Source: Beijerinckiaceae bacterium
GTDB lineage: Bacteria > Pseudomonadota > Alphaproteobacteria > Rhizobiales > Beijerinckiaceae
Reading direction: 5' to 3'
Length of the DNA: 64,000 bases
Assembly (NCBI GenBank): GCA_027531565.1
Contig: JAPZSB010000009.1
Coordinates: 1-64,000 of the forward strand
Shown: one piece after another, positions 8,076 through 17,736 of the stretch
How the letters are laid out: each line of letters starts with the position of its first letter
How positions within the stretch are numbered: position 1 is the first letter of the stretch
Program-made: the position numbers and the translations under genes
Notes under the pieces: model-generated
What the model saw: only the letters and a program-made list of their open reading frames with translations
Told to the model about the DNA's origin: nothing
Database searches by the model: none

Positions 8076-8345
8076 TTAACGGGAAGACGAATAGACTCGG
8101 CAGTTGGGCCGGTTGTTCCTGCGGCAGGCGTTCATCGCGAACTCGATCGACGCCCGCTCACTCCGTTGACCATAGCCCCACCAGCACGAGCCGTCGGAAG
8201 CGGTGACGAACGCTCGTGGCGATTGCGAGTCCATATAGCGATTATACTGGTTTTCGCAGAACCTGCTGAGTTGCTGCGCATCCGCTGCCCCTTGCGAAGC
8301 CGCGAGCAGGAATGCTGTCATGCCAGTCAAAACAAGCGCCCTCAT
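8076..8345 (-). CDS. Small secreted protein of unknown function
   Basis: An 89-residue protein with a Sec signal peptide (MRALVLTGMTAFLLAASQGAADA, cleavage near residue 23) and a mature domain of about 65 residues with four Cys, enough for two disulfides. The C-terminal half has a WGYG...S...A...A...C...C.VY pattern that recurs in small exported alphaproteobacterial proteins, but I cannot name a family. It sits alone between two IS6-like remnants, so its original context is lost. No function is proposed. Confidence 0.6.
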   Translation of the reverse strand: MRALVLTGMTAFLLAASQGAADAQQLSRFCENQYNRYMDSQSPRAFVTASDGSCWWGYGQRSERASIEFAMNACRRNNRPNCRVYSSSR

Positions 8346-8445
8346 TAGCCACCCCCCTGTTCATTCTTTTCAGTGGACATTTCCCAAATGCCCATTCGAT
8401 TGGGGTAGGGTCGCCTGACTAGGCCGACATATCAAGCCTTTTGCT

Positions 8446-8633
8446 GGCACTGTCAGAAGAAAATCGGCTTGCCACTGCCCGGCAGGGCAGCTCGCCGGAC
8501 CGCATGAGCCACGCCCGCATTGTCCGCTACTTCAAGACTTCGCCTGAGATCATCCGCCTCGCGGTGATAAGGGTTGTCCGCTACCCGCTCTCGCTGCGGA
8601 ACGTCGAGGATCTGCTGAACGCGTGGGGCACCG
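8446..8633 (+). mobile_element. IS6-like left-end fragment
   Basis: GGCACTGTCAGA at 8446 is followed by the transposase start region (SHARIVRYFKTSPEIIRLAV, RYPLSLRNVEDLL) and ends abruptly near 8633, 12 bp before the stop codon of the IclR gene. The reading frame does not extend further. Confidence 0.75.
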
Positions 8634-8644
8634 GCATTGCCGGA

Positions 8645-9433
8645 TCAGCGCATCAACGAAGTCAATTCGTCGGTGGCTTCCCGGAGTTTCCCGATCAGCA
8701 GATCCTTGCGCGGCGGAGACACGCGCTCGCTGATGGCCGCAATCGATAGTGCGGCCAGAGGCTGGAATGCGGGATCGCCGACAACCATGCCGATTGCGCC
8801 CATGCCGGGGAGAATGTCGCCCGGATTTTCGGCATAGCCGCATTCGCGCGCTTCCCTCACCCTGCCCATGAGCCATTCCGGGGAGTAGACCGGGTAGGCC
8901 GCAAGCAGACGTGCGTTCTTCGCCAGGCTATCCTGAACCAGGGCATCGGGCAGGGCGGCAAGCAGGGCAAGACTGCCGGCGCCAATCCCCAAAGGGCGCC
9001 GTGAGCCGACATCCAGCGTCAGCGTGCGGATCGGAAACTCCCCCGTGGCCCGCGCAATGCAGACGGCGCTGAGCCCCTCGCGGATCGAGCAGAAGGCTGT
9101 GTCTCCGGTCTGTTCGGCAAGGCGATCCAGAAGTGGCTGAACCCGAAACGCCAGTTCCTGCGTCCGGGCATGCTGCGCCATCAGGGTGAGTCGGGAACCA
9201 AGCCGGTAGCGGCGGTTTTCTGGGCTCTGGAAGACAAACCCGACCTCCACCAGCGCAGCCAGCACGCGATGCGTGGTGCCTTTGCCGAATCCCGCCTGTC
9301 GGGCGATCTCGGTCAGCATCATGCCCATGGCTTCGCCGGCAGCGAGGATGGCCAGGAGGCGGGCGGCGCGATCAATGGTCGTGATCGAAGCGTCCGACGC
9401 AGCCTCATCGTCCTGTTGCCACGTATCGCTCAT
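8645..9433 (-). CDS. IclR-family transcriptional regulator
   Basis: About 262 residues from the ATG at 9433; an upstream ATG at 9487 would add 18 residues with no similarity. An N-terminal winged helix-turn-helix (TTIDRAARLLAIL, then LTEIARQAGFGKGTTHRVLAALVEVGFV) is followed by the IclR effector domain with GDTAFCSIREG and PLGIGAGSLALLAALP. It is divergent from a Bug binding protein and a ThDP-dependent enzyme, which it probably controls; two short palindromes lie in the intergenic region at 9531-9563. IclR regulators usually sense small carboxylates or aromatic acids, consistent with a Bug partner. Confidence 0.9.
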   Translation of the reverse strand: MSDTWQQDDEAASDASITTIDRAARLLAILAAGEAMGMMLTEIARQAGFGKGTTHRVLAALVEVGFVFQSPENRRYRLGSRLTLMAQHARTQELAFRVQPLLDRLAEQTGDTAFCSIREGLSAVCIARATGEFPIRTLTLDVGSRRPLGIGAGSLALLAALPDALVQDSLAKNARLLAAYPVYSPEWLMGRVREARECGYAENPGDILPGMGAIGMVVGDPAFQPLAALSIAAISERVSPPRKDLLIGKLREATDELTSLMR

Positions 9434-9530
9434 CGCCCCGCATGACCTCATCTGGCTTCGCGATCCGCCATTTCCCGTTTCTAGCATGGCAGGTCACTCC
9501 TGTCAGGCCTCATGCCAGCTGCAATGTTCC

Positions 9531-9563
9531 GTATTGCGATACAAAAAATTCTGATATACAGAA
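9531..9563. promoter_or_regulatory. Candidate IclR operator palindromes
   Basis: Two adjacent palindromes, GTAT-TGCG-ATAC (9531-9542) and TTCTG-ATATA-CAGAA (9549-9563), lie between the divergent IclR and Bug genes. A 15-bp palindrome is the usual size of an IclR-family site. The remaining intergenic DNA (9434-9739) shows no gene. Confidence 0.45.
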
Positions 9564-9739
9564 CTTATGCATGGGTCTTGCCGCCCTGCGACGTTGGAAC
9601 CGTTCGAGCGCCATGGCTCCGTCGCTGCGTGGCGAAGCGGCCGGGAAAGGCAAAGAAGGCGGGCGCCATCGACGGCATTCCCTGCCGGGGTACTGGCAGG
9701 CCGGGCGTTCACAACCAGAAACCGACAGGAGGACAAGAC

Positions 9740-10747
9740 ATGCGCGATCCATCGATTGCCGGACCCGTTCTGCACAGGCGTTCCCTGCTTGGCCTTGCGG
9801 CTGCAGCGATTGCGGGCGGCAGCTTCAATGCGCGGGCGCAGGCCGGATATCCTTCCCGCACGCTCACCATCATCGTCCCTTTCGCCGCCGGTGGCGCCAC
9901 CGACACGCTCGGACGCCTCATGGCCCAGCAGCTGTCGTCACAGCTGGGCGTCGGCGTCATTGTCGAAAACAAACCCGGCGCCGGCGGATCGATTGCGGCG
10001 GGCGCGCTGAAACAGAGCGAGCCTGACGGGCATACGCTGTTTCTGGGAACGGTCAGCACGCACGGGATCAACCCGACCCTGTACAAGGCCTTGCCCTATG
10101 ACGCCGTGAAGGATTTTGCGCCGATCAGCCGGATCGCCGGCGTGCCGAACGTGCTGGTGGTTTCGCCGCGGCGGATCAAGGCCACGACGGTTGCCGAGCT
10201 TGTGGCCGAAGGGAAGGCCCGCAAGGAAGGCCTGACGTTTGCCTCATCGGGCAACGGCACCTCGGTGCATCTCAGTGGCGAGCTGTTCCGAAGCAAGACG
10301 GCCATCACCATGACCCATGTGCCCTATCGCGGCTCAGGACCAGCCATGGCAGACCTGGTGGGCGGCGCGGTCGATCTGATGTTCGACAACCTGCCATCCG
10401 CGCTCCCGCTCATCCAGTCCGGGACGTTGCGCGCCCTTGGCGTGACGTCTGACGAGCGCGCCCCTCAATTGCCGATGGTCCCGACCCTGCGCGAGGTGGG
10501 ATTCCCCGGGATGGGCGGGGAGAGCTGGTTTGCCCTGTTTGCTCTGGCCGGAACACCGCCGGCGATCATCGAACGCCTAGCCGGCGAGATCACTGACGCG
10601 TTGGCAAGGCCGGCGCTGAACGAACGCTTCGCGGCCATCGGCATGACGCCGCGCCCGCTTGTCGGAACGGCGCTCCATGCCTTCATCGCTGAAGAGATCC
10701 GGCTGTGGGGCGAAGTTGTCCGCGCTTCAGGCGCCTCGGTGCAGTGA
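9740..10747 (+). CDS. Tripartite tricarboxylate transporter (Bug) substrate-binding protein
   Basis: A 335-residue Bug/TctC-family periplasmic binding protein. AGGAGG at 9726-9731 fixes the start at 9740; the frame is open further upstream only by chance. The signal region contains RRSLLGLAAAAIAGG, Tat- or Sec-like, ending near residue 34. Family motifs are TIIVPFAAGGATD, VENKPGAGGSIA, SSGNGTSVHLS and PYRGSGPAMADLVGG. It lies 44 bp upstream of a ThDP-dependent enzyme, so the pair likely imports and decarboxylates or condenses a 2-oxo acid. As with the Bug gene at 2604, no membrane components are encoded nearby. Confidence 0.9.
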   Translation: MRDPSIAGPVLHRRSLLGLAAAAIAGGSFNARAQAGYPSRTLTIIVPFAAGGATDTLGRLMAQQLSSQLGVGVIVENKPGAGGSIAAGALKQSEPDGHTLFLGTVSTHGINPTLYKALPYDAVKDFAPISRIAGVPNVLVVSPRRIKATTVAELVAEGKARKEGLTFASSGNGTSVHLSGELFRSKTAITMTHVPYRGSGPAMADLVGGAVDLMFDNLPSALPLIQSGTLRALGVTSDERAPQLPMVPTLREVGFPGMGGESWFALFALAGTPPAIIERLAGEITDALARPALNERFAAIGMTPRPLVGTALHAFIAEEIRLWGEVVRASGASVQ

Positions 10748-10791
10748 ACCGAGGCCACTCTCTCCCATCCGGGGCGCTTGCCCCCAACGTC

Positions 10792-12555
10792 ATGGAAACC
10801 GTTGTGACTGATTTTTCCCCCGCGAAAGTGATCCGCTCCATGCAGGGCGGCCGCGCCATCGGCGAAATGTTGAAGCTGCATGAGGTTGGACCGATCTTCG
10901 GCATGGGCGGCTTCCAGTTGCTGCCCTTCTACGAAGCCTGCCGTGCCCTGAAGCTGAAGCATGCGCTCATCAACGACGAACGGTGCGGCGCCTTCGCTGC
11001 GGATGCCTATGCGCGGGTCACGAATCGTCCGGGTGTCGTGGACGCGACCCTTGGGCCTGGCGCGACGAACCTTGTTACGGCTCTGGCGGAATCGCTCAAT
11101 GCCGGGATCCCGATCATCGCGATCACCGGCAACACCAATCGCGAGCATTCCTGGAAGAACATGACCCAGGAGGCGCGGCAGGTTGATATCCTGCGGCCTG
11201 TCGTGAAGGAGGTGATCCGCGTCGAGATGCCCCAGCGCATCCCCGAGGCGGTTCGGCGTGCCTATGCGGTGGCGACATCGGGGCGGCCCGGGCCGGTTCT
11301 GATCGACGTTCCGGAGGATGTGGCGCATGCCGAACATGAGTTCGATGCGGCGGATTTCTGGGTTGATCCCAGCGTCCTGAAAACGCAGTCGCGCCGCTCC
11401 CTGCCTGATCCTGCGCAGATGGATCGCGCTGTCCAGCGTATGGCCAAAGCCAGCCGGCCGCTTCTGCTCGTCGGCGGTGGCATACATCTCTCGGATGCGC
11501 ATGAAGCCTTGCGGGCCCTGGCGGAAGCACAGGGCATCCCGGTTGCCCACACCATGTCGGGCAAGGGCGCCATCGCCTGCACGCATCCGCTTTCCGCTGG
11601 CGTGTTCGGGCGCTATTCCCGGATCGCGAACCAGCTGGTTGAGAAAAGCGATTGCCTTGTCGTTGTGGGGTGCAAACTCGGCGAGATTGCCACGCGGCGT
11701 TTCTCGTTGATCGGCACCGGGAAGCCGGTGATCCATGTCGATATTCTCGCAGAGGAAATCGGCCGGACCACCCGCACCGATGTGGCGCTGGTGGGGGATG
11801 CCCGCCTAACACTTGATGCTTTCACAGCCGCCCTTGCTGACGGGGGCCAGCGATTGCGGTCTCGCGCTGCCTATGGTGCGGAGGTTCTGGAGCGCATGGC
11901 AGCCTGGCGGCAGGGCGCTGCGGATCGCCTCGAATCGGGTGAGGCGCCCATCAATATCGGCCGCATTCTGGGCGAACTGAACCGCCTCATGCCGGCTGAT
12001 GGCGTGCTCGTTGCCGATGGCGGCTTCGCTGCTCACTGGGGCGCATTGCTCTTCGATACCCAGAAGGCCGGCAGGCATTTCGTTGCGGATCGCGGCTTCG
12101 CCTCCATCGGGTATGGCGTGCCCGGAGGGCTCGGCTGCCAACTCGGTGTCGGCCATCAGCGCCGGGTCGTTTCGATGACCGGCGACGGCGGCTTCAACAT
12201 GACGATGGGCGATCTCGAAACCGCGAAACGATTGGGGGCCAACTTCGTCACCATTGTCTTCAACAACGCTGCATCTGGTTATGTGAAAGCCCTCCAGCAC
12301 GCTGTCTACGGGGAGGGGAACTATCAGTCCTCGGATCTCGTGGAGATGAACTACGCGAATATCGCCAATGCGATGGGGTGCCGGGGCATCCGTGTGGATG
12401 ACCCCGCGACGCTGGCCACCGCCATCACCGAGGGGCTGAACAATACGAGCAGCCCGACTGTGATCGATGTGGTTGTGACCCGCGATCCCGCACGCATGTT
12501 GCCCGGTGTCGACAACCGTACATTGCGGGTGCAGGCGGGCGACAGGCCGATCTGA
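10792..12555 (+). CDS. Thiamine-diphosphate-dependent enzyme, acetolactate synthase-like
   Basis: A 587-residue three-domain ThDP enzyme (Pyr, central and PP domains). The cofactor-activating Glu63 lies in INDERCGAFAADAYAR. The PP domain carries the GDG...NN diphosphate/Mg motif (GDG 464-466, NN near 493), and GATNLVTAL and FMSGKGA-like segments are typical of the acetolactate synthase/oxalyl-CoA decarboxylase/glyoxylate carboligase superfamily. The acetolactate synthase small subunit is absent and the gene is in a catabolic transport operon, so a degradative carboligase or decarboxylase is more likely than branched-chain amino acid synthesis. Start 10792 is chosen over the in-frame 10705, which would overlap the Bug gene. 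Confidence 0.82.
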   Translation: METVVTDFSPAKVIRSMQGGRAIGEMLKLHEVGPIFGMGGFQLLPFYEACRALKLKHALINDERCGAFAADAYARVTNRPGVVDATLGPGATNLVTALAESLNAGIPIIAITGNTNREHSWKNMTQEARQVDILRPVVKEVIRVEMPQRIPEAVRRAYAVATSGRPGPVLIDVPEDVAHAEHEFDAADFWVDPSVLKTQSRRSLPDPAQMDRAVQRMAKASRPLLLVGGGIHLSDAHEALRALAEAQGIPVAHTMSGKGAIACTHPLSAGVFGRYSRIANQLVEKSDCLVVVGCKLGEIATRRFSLIGTGKPVIHVDILAEEIGRTTRTDVALVGDARLTLDAFTAALADGGQRLRSRAAYGAEVLERMAAWRQGAADRLESGEAPINIGRILGELNRLMPADGVLVADGGFAAHWGALLFDTQKAGRHFVADRGFASIGYGVPGGLGCQLGVGHQRRVVSMTGDGGFNMTMGDLETAKRLGANFVTIVFNNAASGYVKALQHAVYGEGNYQSSDLVEMNYANIANAMGCRGIRVDDPATLATAITEGLNNTSSPTVIDVVVTRDPARMLPGVDNRTLRVQAGDRPI

Positions 12556-12571
12556 AGGTGGCGCCAAAAGG

Positions 12572-13245
12572 GGCACTGTCAGAGGAAAATCGGCGTGCCG
12601 CTGAAGGGGAGGGCAGCCGGCCGGACCGGATGAGGCACGTCCGCATTTTCCGCGACGTCAAGACCTCGCCCGAGATCATCCGCCTGGTGGTGGGATGGAT
12701 GTCCGCTAACCGCTGTCGCTGCGGAACGTCGAAGAATGGCTGCACGAGCGGGGGACCGATATCACGCATGAGACGATGCGGTTCTGTGGGAACCGGTTCG
12801 GCACGATTTTCGCGGACGAGATCCGCCGCAGCCGGGTCCAGGCGATGCGGAATTTCCGGCACCGCCGCTGGCACCTCGACGAGGTTTTCGTGAAGATCAC
12901 GATGGCAATCCGGGACGGATTTCGTCCTGCAATCCGATTGCCGTGAAGCACGATCTCTGGCGCGCCGTTGATCACGAGGCTGAAGTGCACGAGAGCTTCG
13001 TCACGAAGCGTCGTGACAGGAAAGCAGCGTTGAACCGAAGGTCCGCGAAGCGAATTTTGCAGAGGTTCGCCGCGGTTCACAGCTCGATCCACAATCACTT
13101 CAACCACGAACGGCACTGCTCATCCAGGCCGACATTCTAGGCGAGAAGAGCCGCCGCACTCACCGAATGGCGTAAGCTTTGCGCCGCCTGATCCATGTCA
13201 GGGTAGGGCGCTTCCCGAGACTTCTTTGGTTTGGCTGACAGCGCC
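12572..13245 (+). mobile_element. Defective IS6-like element, 674 bp, both ends present
   Basis: It extends from GGCACTGTCAGA (12572) to GGCTGACAGCGCC (13245). It carries the same frameshift, the same palindromic insertion (about 12899-12943) and the same core deletion junction as the copy at 7374, so the two derive from an already dead ancestor. It separates the ThDP enzyme gene from ugpC; its right end lies 16 bp from the ugpC stop. Confidence 0.8.
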
Positions 13246-13261
13246 CATGCGAGTGCAAGGA

Positions 13262-14374
13262 TCACGCAGCCGCCGAAGCAAGGACTCCGACTGTCGCGCC
13301 AGTGCGTCGCAACCGCAAGCCGGTCGCGGCATCGAACAGATGGAGGGCATCTTCCGGCAGGTTGATGGCGAGAGTACCCTCCGCCTCGATCTGTGCCGCC
13401 GCCTGAAGGACGGTAAACCCCATCCCGCCCAACCGGGTATGGATCAGCCGGCTGGAGCCCATATCCTCGGTGAATTCGACCTCCAGCGCATGGGCGCCCT
13501 CGCTGCCCGGCCAGACGATCAGGACATCCTCCGGCCGGATGCCGATTTCCACGGCCTGCCCGATCTCGACGACGAACCGCCCGGGATCGAGAGCGATCTC
13601 GGTTCCGTCTGCCATGCGGGCGCGATCCTTCGCCACGATGGTCGCGGGCAGCAGGTTCATGGCAGGAGCACCGAGGAAGGAGGCGACGAACCGCGTCGCC
13701 GGCTCGGTATAGAGAAGACGGGGCGGGCCGGCCTGCTCGATCCGTCCCTGGTTCATCACGACGATCCTGTCCGCCAGCGACATCGCCTCGATCTGGTCAT
13801 GCGTGACAAAAACCGATGTTGCCTGCAAACGCTGGTGGAGACGACGGATCTCGAGCCGCATCTGCACGCGGAGCTTGGCATCGAGATTCGAGAGCGGCTC
13901 GTCGAACAGGAATACCTTCGGCTCGCGGATCATCGCGCGGCCCATCGCCACGCGCTGCCGCTGGCCGCCGGACAATTCGCTCGGCCGGCGGGCGAGGAAC
14001 GCCTCGAGCCCGACAATCCGCGCGATCTCGGCAACGCGGCGCTCCCGCTCCGCCTTCGGCAGGCCTGCAACCTTCAGCGCGTAGCCGATATTTTCCGCAA
14101 CGGTCATGTGCGGATACAGCGCGTAGTTCTGGAACACCATGGCGCAGCCGCGCTCCCGCGGCTCGAGCGCGTTGACCACGCGCCCTGCAATGGCGATCTC
14201 TCCCCGCGTGATGGCTTCCAGCCCGGCGATCATGCGCAGCAGCGTGGATTTCCCGCATCCCGACGGCCCGAGGATGACGAGGAACTCGCCATCGGCGATA
14301 TCCAGAGTGATGCCGTGCAGGACGGCAGTCTTGCCATAGGTTTTCTCGACGTTCCGGATCGCGATTTCGGCCAT
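13262..14374 (-). CDS. ugpC: Glycerol-3-phosphate ABC transporter ATP-binding protein
   Basis: A 370-residue ATPase of the MalK/UgpC type that drives import of sn-glycerol-3-phosphate and its diesters. Walker [12 protein letters not shown], signature [15 protein letters not shown], Walker [13 protein letters not shown] and the H-loop VTHDQIEA are all present, followed by the C-terminal regulatory OB-like domain from about residue 240. The start [14 protein letters not shown] at 14374 is the family norm; an upstream in-frame ATG at 14449 would overlap ugpE. Last gene of the ugpB-A-E-C operon; a degenerate PHO box precedes ugpB. The gene ends close to an IS6-like remnant, so the operon's downstream neighbour (often ugpQ) is missing. 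Confidence 0.92.
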   Translation of the reverse strand: MAEIAIRNVEKTYGKTAVLHGITLDIADGEFLVILGPSGCGKSTLLRMIAGLEAITRGEIAIAGRVVNALEPRERGCAMVFQNYALYPHMTVAENIGYALKVAGLPKAERERRVAEIARIVGLEAFLARRPSELSGGQRQRVAMGRAMIREPKVFLFDEPLSNLDAKLRVQMRLEIRRLHQRLQATSVFVTHDQIEAMSLADRIVVMNQGRIEQAGPPRLLYTEPATRFVASFLGAPAMNLLPATIVAKDRARMADGTEIALDPGRFVVEIGQAVEIGIRPEDVLIVWPGSEGAHALEVEFTEDMGSSRLIHTRLGGMGFTVLQAAAQIEAEGTLAINLPEDALHLFDAATGLRLRRTGATVGVLASAAA

Positions 14375-14393
14375 GGAAGCCTCCAGTTCGGGG

Positions 14394-15287
14394 TTATTTG
14401 TCGGTGGCGACAAGGCCGCGCACGAAGGCGCCCTGCATGAAGATGACAACGAGCAGCGGGGGCACCATCACGAGCAGCGTGGCGGCCATCGCCTCGTTCC
14501 AGACTGGCGGCTGCCCGAAAAGCGGCCCGGGGACGATCTTCTGCAATTGCATCGTCGCGGTGGCCATGCGGGCATCGGTGGTGATGAGCAGCGGCCAGAG
14601 ATACTGGTTCCAGGCATAGACGAACATGATGGTTGCGAGCGCCGCCATGTTGTTCCGCGAGAGCGGGATCAGGTGCTCCCAGAAGAACCGCAGCGGCCCG
14701 GCGCCGTCCATCCGCGCGGCCTCGACCAATGTGTCGGGGATCGTCAGGAAGAACTGGCGGTAGAGGAAGGTTCCGGTCGCGGTGGCCACCAGCGGCAGGA
14801 TCAGCCCGGTATAGGTGTTGAGCAGGTTGATCGGCGCTATGCCGAGTTCCAGGCCGAACAGCCAGACCAGCCAGCGCAGGGGCTCTGCGACATCCGCCGC
14901 GACCGCGTAGGTCGGGACGATGCGCACTTCGAGCGGCAGCATCAGCGTGATGAAGATCGCCCAGAAAACCAGCATCCGCGCCCGGTAGCGGAAGAAGACG
15001 ATCGAGAAGGCCGTCAGTGCGGCAAGGGTGATCTTGCCGATCGTGACCCCGGTGGCGACGATCAGCGAATTGATCATCTTCGCGCCGAAATCCGACTTGT
15101 TCCAGACGGTCGCGTAGTTCTGGACCAGGTGGTCGCCCGGCCAGAGCGGCATGGGAACGCGGTTCACCGTGGGCAGGTCATGCGTCGAGGCAATGAAGAC
15201 CACGTAGATCGGAAAGGCCGCGATCAGCAGGCCGGCGATCATCAGGACATGCGTGACCGCGTTCAGGATGGGCGCCCGTTCGATCAT
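14394..15287 (-). CDS. ugpE: Glycerol-3-phosphate ABC transporter permease UgpE
   Basis: A 297-residue inner-membrane permease with six predicted transmembrane segments. It begins [19 protein letters not shown], closely matching the known UgpE start, so 15287 is preferred over ATGs at 15302 and 15323. The coupling loop [15 protein letters not shown] near residue 200 contacts the ATPase. It lies 7 bp downstream of ugpA and 19 bp upstream of ugpC. With UgpA it forms the membrane channel of the glycerophosphodiester/glycerol-3-phosphate importer. Confidence 0.92.
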   Translation of the reverse strand: MIERAPILNAVTHVLMIAGLLIAAFPIYVVFIASTHDLPTVNRVPMPLWPGDHLVQNYATVWNKSDFGAKMINSLIVATGVTIGKITLAALTAFSIVFFRYRARMLVFWAIFITLMLPLEVRIVPTYAVAADVAEPLRWLVWLFGLELGIAPINLLNTYTGLILPLVATATGTFLYRQFFLTIPDTLVEAARMDGAGPLRFFWEHLIPLSRNNMAALATIMFVYAWNQYLWPLLITTDARMATATMQLQKIVPGPLFGQPPVWNEAMAATLLVMVPPLLVVIFMQGAFVRGLVATDK

Positions 15288-15294
15288 GCTGCCA

Positions 15295-16179
15295 TCACGC
15301 ATAGTGCACCCGTTTCTCGACATAGCGGAACTGGACGAAGGTCAGGCCGATCACCAGCAGCATCAGGACGATCGATTGCGCGGCGGCCATCGAGTAATCG
15401 AGGCCCTTGAACCCGTCGGAATAGATCTTGAAGACCATCAGGTCGGTCGCCCGGGCCGGGCCACCGCCGGTGGTGATGTCGACGATGCCGAAACTGTCGA
15501 CGAAGCTTTCGGTGATGTTGATGACCAGCAGGAAGAAAAGGGTCGGCGCGAGCAACGGGATCTGGATATCGCGTGCCCGCCGAAGGACGCCGGACCCGTC
15601 CATCGCCGCAGCCTCGATGAGGCCGCGCGGAATGCTCTGGAGTGCCGCCAGGAAGAAGATGAAATTGTAGGCCATCATCTTCCAGGAATTGGCGATGACA
15701 ATCAGGATCATCGCATCCCAGCCCTTGAGGGCCGGGTTCCACAGGTTCGGTGCAAGCTGGTTGATGGCCGAGACGAAGCCGGCATCCGGCGCGAAGATGA
15801 AGCGGAAGGCGAGGCCCACCGCCGGCGCGGCGATGGCGTAGGGCCAGAAATAGACGAAGCGGTAGGCCTTGTGCCCGGCAAGCTGCCGGTCGATCATCAG
15901 CGCGAGCAGGAGCGCCATGCTGATCGACAGCGCCGTCGAGAGGGTGGCGAAGATGATCGAGACCCGGACGGAATTCCAGTAGACGGCATCCGTGAAGATC
16001 TGCTGGAAATTCTGCCAGCCCACCCATTGGTTGGTTCCGCCGAAGGGCGGCTGGGTCGAGAAGGCCCAGTACAGCGCCTGCAGCGTCGGCCAGTAGAAGA
16101 ATACGACAACCAGCAGGATCTGCGGTGCAACGAGGGCGCCTGCAAGCCAGAGGTTGTCGAAGGAGGCACGCCTGTCCAT
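15295..16179 (-). CDS. ugpA: Glycerol-3-phosphate ABC transporter permease UgpA
   Basis: A 294-residue permease with six transmembrane segments. The start at 16179 (MDRRASFDNLWLAG) has AGGAATT upstream. FFYWPTLQALYWAFSTQPPFGG is a hallmark UgpA N-terminal segment, and the EAAAMDGSG loop near residue 200 contacts UgpC. It lies 65 bp downstream of ugpB and directly upstream of ugpE, in the standard B-A-E-C order. Substrate specificity is inferred from the whole operon. Confidence 0.92.
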   Translation of the reverse strand: MDRRASFDNLWLAGALVAPQILLVVVFFYWPTLQALYWAFSTQPPFGGTNQWVGWQNFQQIFTDAVYWNSVRVSIIFATLSTALSISMALLLALMIDRQLAGHKAYRFVYFWPYAIAAPAVGLAFRFIFAPDAGFVSAINQLAPNLWNPALKGWDAMILIVIANSWKMMAYNFIFFLAALQSIPRGLIEAAAMDGSGVLRRARDIQIPLLAPTLFFLLVINITESFVDSFGIVDITTGGGPARATDLMVFKIYSDGFKGLDYSMAAAQSIVLMLLVIGLTFVQFRYVEKRVHYA

Positions 16180-16244
16180 GCGGAATTCCTGCAAGGGATG
16201 TCCCGGACCCATGCGGTCCGGGACGATGAGGCTGAAGGCGGCGA

Positions 16245-17585
16245 TCAGGGCAGTTGCTTGCCCTTGAAGGTCTGCTCGAACCGACGGAGGATCTGGTTCG
16301 AGCGCGCGGCGGCGTCATCCAGCGCGGTCTGGACATCCTTCTTGCCGGTGAAGGCGGCCTCGAGTTCCGAGCGGATCTCGGCCCGGATCTGGGTGAAATT
16401 GCCGAGGCGGATCCCGCGGGACACGGCGGTCGGGGGCGTGAAGGTCAGCGACTCGATGGCGATCTCGCGGCCCTGGCGCTTCGGATCGGCATAGAAGCCG
16501 GCATCCACCATCGCCTTGTAGCCGGCCTGCGTGACCGGGATGTAGCCGGTCACATCCGCAAACCACTGCTCTTCCTTCGGCTGGAGCAGGAACTGGATAT
16601 AGGCGGCTGCCGCTTCATATTCCGGCTTGGACTTGCCCTGCAGGACCCAGAGCGAGGCGCCGCCGACAAGGCTGTTATGGCGCTTGAAGTCCTTGTAGAC
16701 CGGCAGCTTCGCAACACCCCAGTTGAGGCCGGGCTTGGCCGTCGAGCCCACGACGCCATGGTTGGCAACGGAGCTCAGCATCGAGGCGCAGGAGCCGTCG
16801 GTGAATGCCTGCAGGATGGTCTTGCCGGTCTGGGCGGTCTGGATCCGCGCGACACCCTCGTCGAGGAGCTTCTTCCAGTCCTTCATGTAATCGGCGAACT
16901 TGGTCTTGTTGAACATGACCTCGGCATCGAGGCCATCATAGCCGTTGTTCTTCGTGGCGATCGGGAGGTTGTGGATCGCCGAGAACTGTTCCAGCGGCAT
17001 CCAGGTGTCATAGTCGAAGGCGAAGCCGCATTCGATGCCGGCTTTCTTCATGGCACGGAGATCATCCCACCATTCCTCGATGGTTTCCGGACCCTTGGTC
17101 TTGCCGATCTTTGCCCAGGCATCCTTGTTCCAGTAGAGCAGGGCGGTCGAGGAATTGTACGGGAACGACCACATCTGGCCCTTCGACGTGGCGTAGTAGT
17201 TCGAGATGCCGGGGAAATAACCCGACCAGTCGATCTTCATGGCGAAGTCGCGGGCAAGGTCCGGCGCATTGTACGTCGCGCCCGAAAGCATGAAATTCAC
17301 GGTGCCGGCATCATAGATCTGGACCAGCGTGGGATGCTGCTTCGACCGGAAGGCGGCGATGGTATTCTGTTCGGCCTTGTCATAGCCACCCTGGCCGACG
17401 CATTTGGCCTCGTACTTCGTCTGGCTGTCATTGAAGCGCTTGCAATGCTCTTCCATGATTTCGCCGAGGCGGCCGGTCAGGCCATACCAGAACTCGAACT
17501 GGATGCGCTGCTGGGCCTGCGCCGGAACGGCGAGGCCAAGGGAGGTGGCCGCAAGGGCTGCGGCGGCAAGAATGCGTTTGGACAT
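16245..17585 (-). CDS. ugpB: Glycerol-3-phosphate-binding periplasmic protein UgpB
   Basis: A 446-residue extracellular solute-binding protein (family 1). The signal peptide MSKRILAAAALAATSLGLAVPAQAQ is cleaved near residue 25, and the mature protein starts QRIQFEFWYGLTGRLGE, matching the FWHSMTG-like UgpB start. The family segments PFNSSTALLYWN and GASLWVL are present. It is the first gene of the ugp operon; 88 bp upstream is a 7-4-7 PHO-box-like site, and phnE ends a further 47 bp away. The start at 17585 is chosen over 17633 because it begins the signal peptide. Confidence 0.92.
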   Translation of the reverse strand: MSKRILAAAALAATSLGLAVPAQAQQRIQFEFWYGLTGRLGEIMEEHCKRFNDSQTKYEAKCVGQGGYDKAEQNTIAAFRSKQHPTLVQIYDAGTVNFMLSGATYNAPDLARDFAMKIDWSGYFPGISNYYATSKGQMWSFPYNSSTALLYWNKDAWAKIGKTKGPETIEEWWDDLRAMKKAGIECGFAFDYDTWMPLEQFSAIHNLPIATKNNGYDGLDAEVMFNKTKFADYMKDWKKLLDEGVARIQTAQTGKTILQAFTDGSCASMLSSVANHGVVGSTAKPGLNWGVAKLPVYKDFKRHNSLVGGASLWVLQGKSKPEYEAAAAYIQFLLQPKEEQWFADVTGYIPVTQAGYKAMVDAGFYADPKRQGREIAIESLTFTPPTAVSRGIRLGNFTQIRAEIRSELEAAFTGKKDVQTALDDAAARSNQILRRFEQTFKGKQLP

Positions 17586-17672
17586 CGGCTTCCCCGTGAT
17601 GTTTCCGCGTCGGGCGCGGCTGCCGCCGGTCATCGCTCCGATGCCGGCTCCGGATGGCGTTAGCGGGTTGCG

Positions 17673-17690
17673 ATGACATGCCGGTGATGG
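17673..17690 (-). promoter_or_regulatory. Degenerate PHO box upstream of ugpB
   Basis: Read on the minus strand this is CCATCAC-CGGC-ATGTCAT, two imperfect copies of the CTGTCAT half site with the correct 4-bp spacer. The distal half matches 5 of 7 bases and the proximal half 6 of 7. PhoB control of ugp is established in other bacteria; the match here alone is only moderate. Confidence 0.4.
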
Positions 17691-17736
17691 CCCGATGTCA
17701 CTTTGTCGTCGCGCCGGCTAAGGCGCGGACGCGCCG

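Noticed and set aside
9512-9739. N-terminal extension of the second Bug protein
   Set aside because: The frame is open by chance. AGGAGG at 9726-9731 and the signal peptide fix the start at 9740.
10705-10791. N-terminal extension of the ThDP enzyme
   Set aside because: It would overlap the preceding Bug gene and shows no family similarity.
13226-14440. 404-residue open frame on the plus strand
   Set aside because: It is the antisense shadow of ugpC, with a low-complexity composition typical of GC-rich antisense frames.
16254-17663. 469-residue open frame on the plus strand
   Set aside because: Antisense to ugpB, which has a signal peptide and family motifs. No ribosome-binding site or motif on the plus strand.
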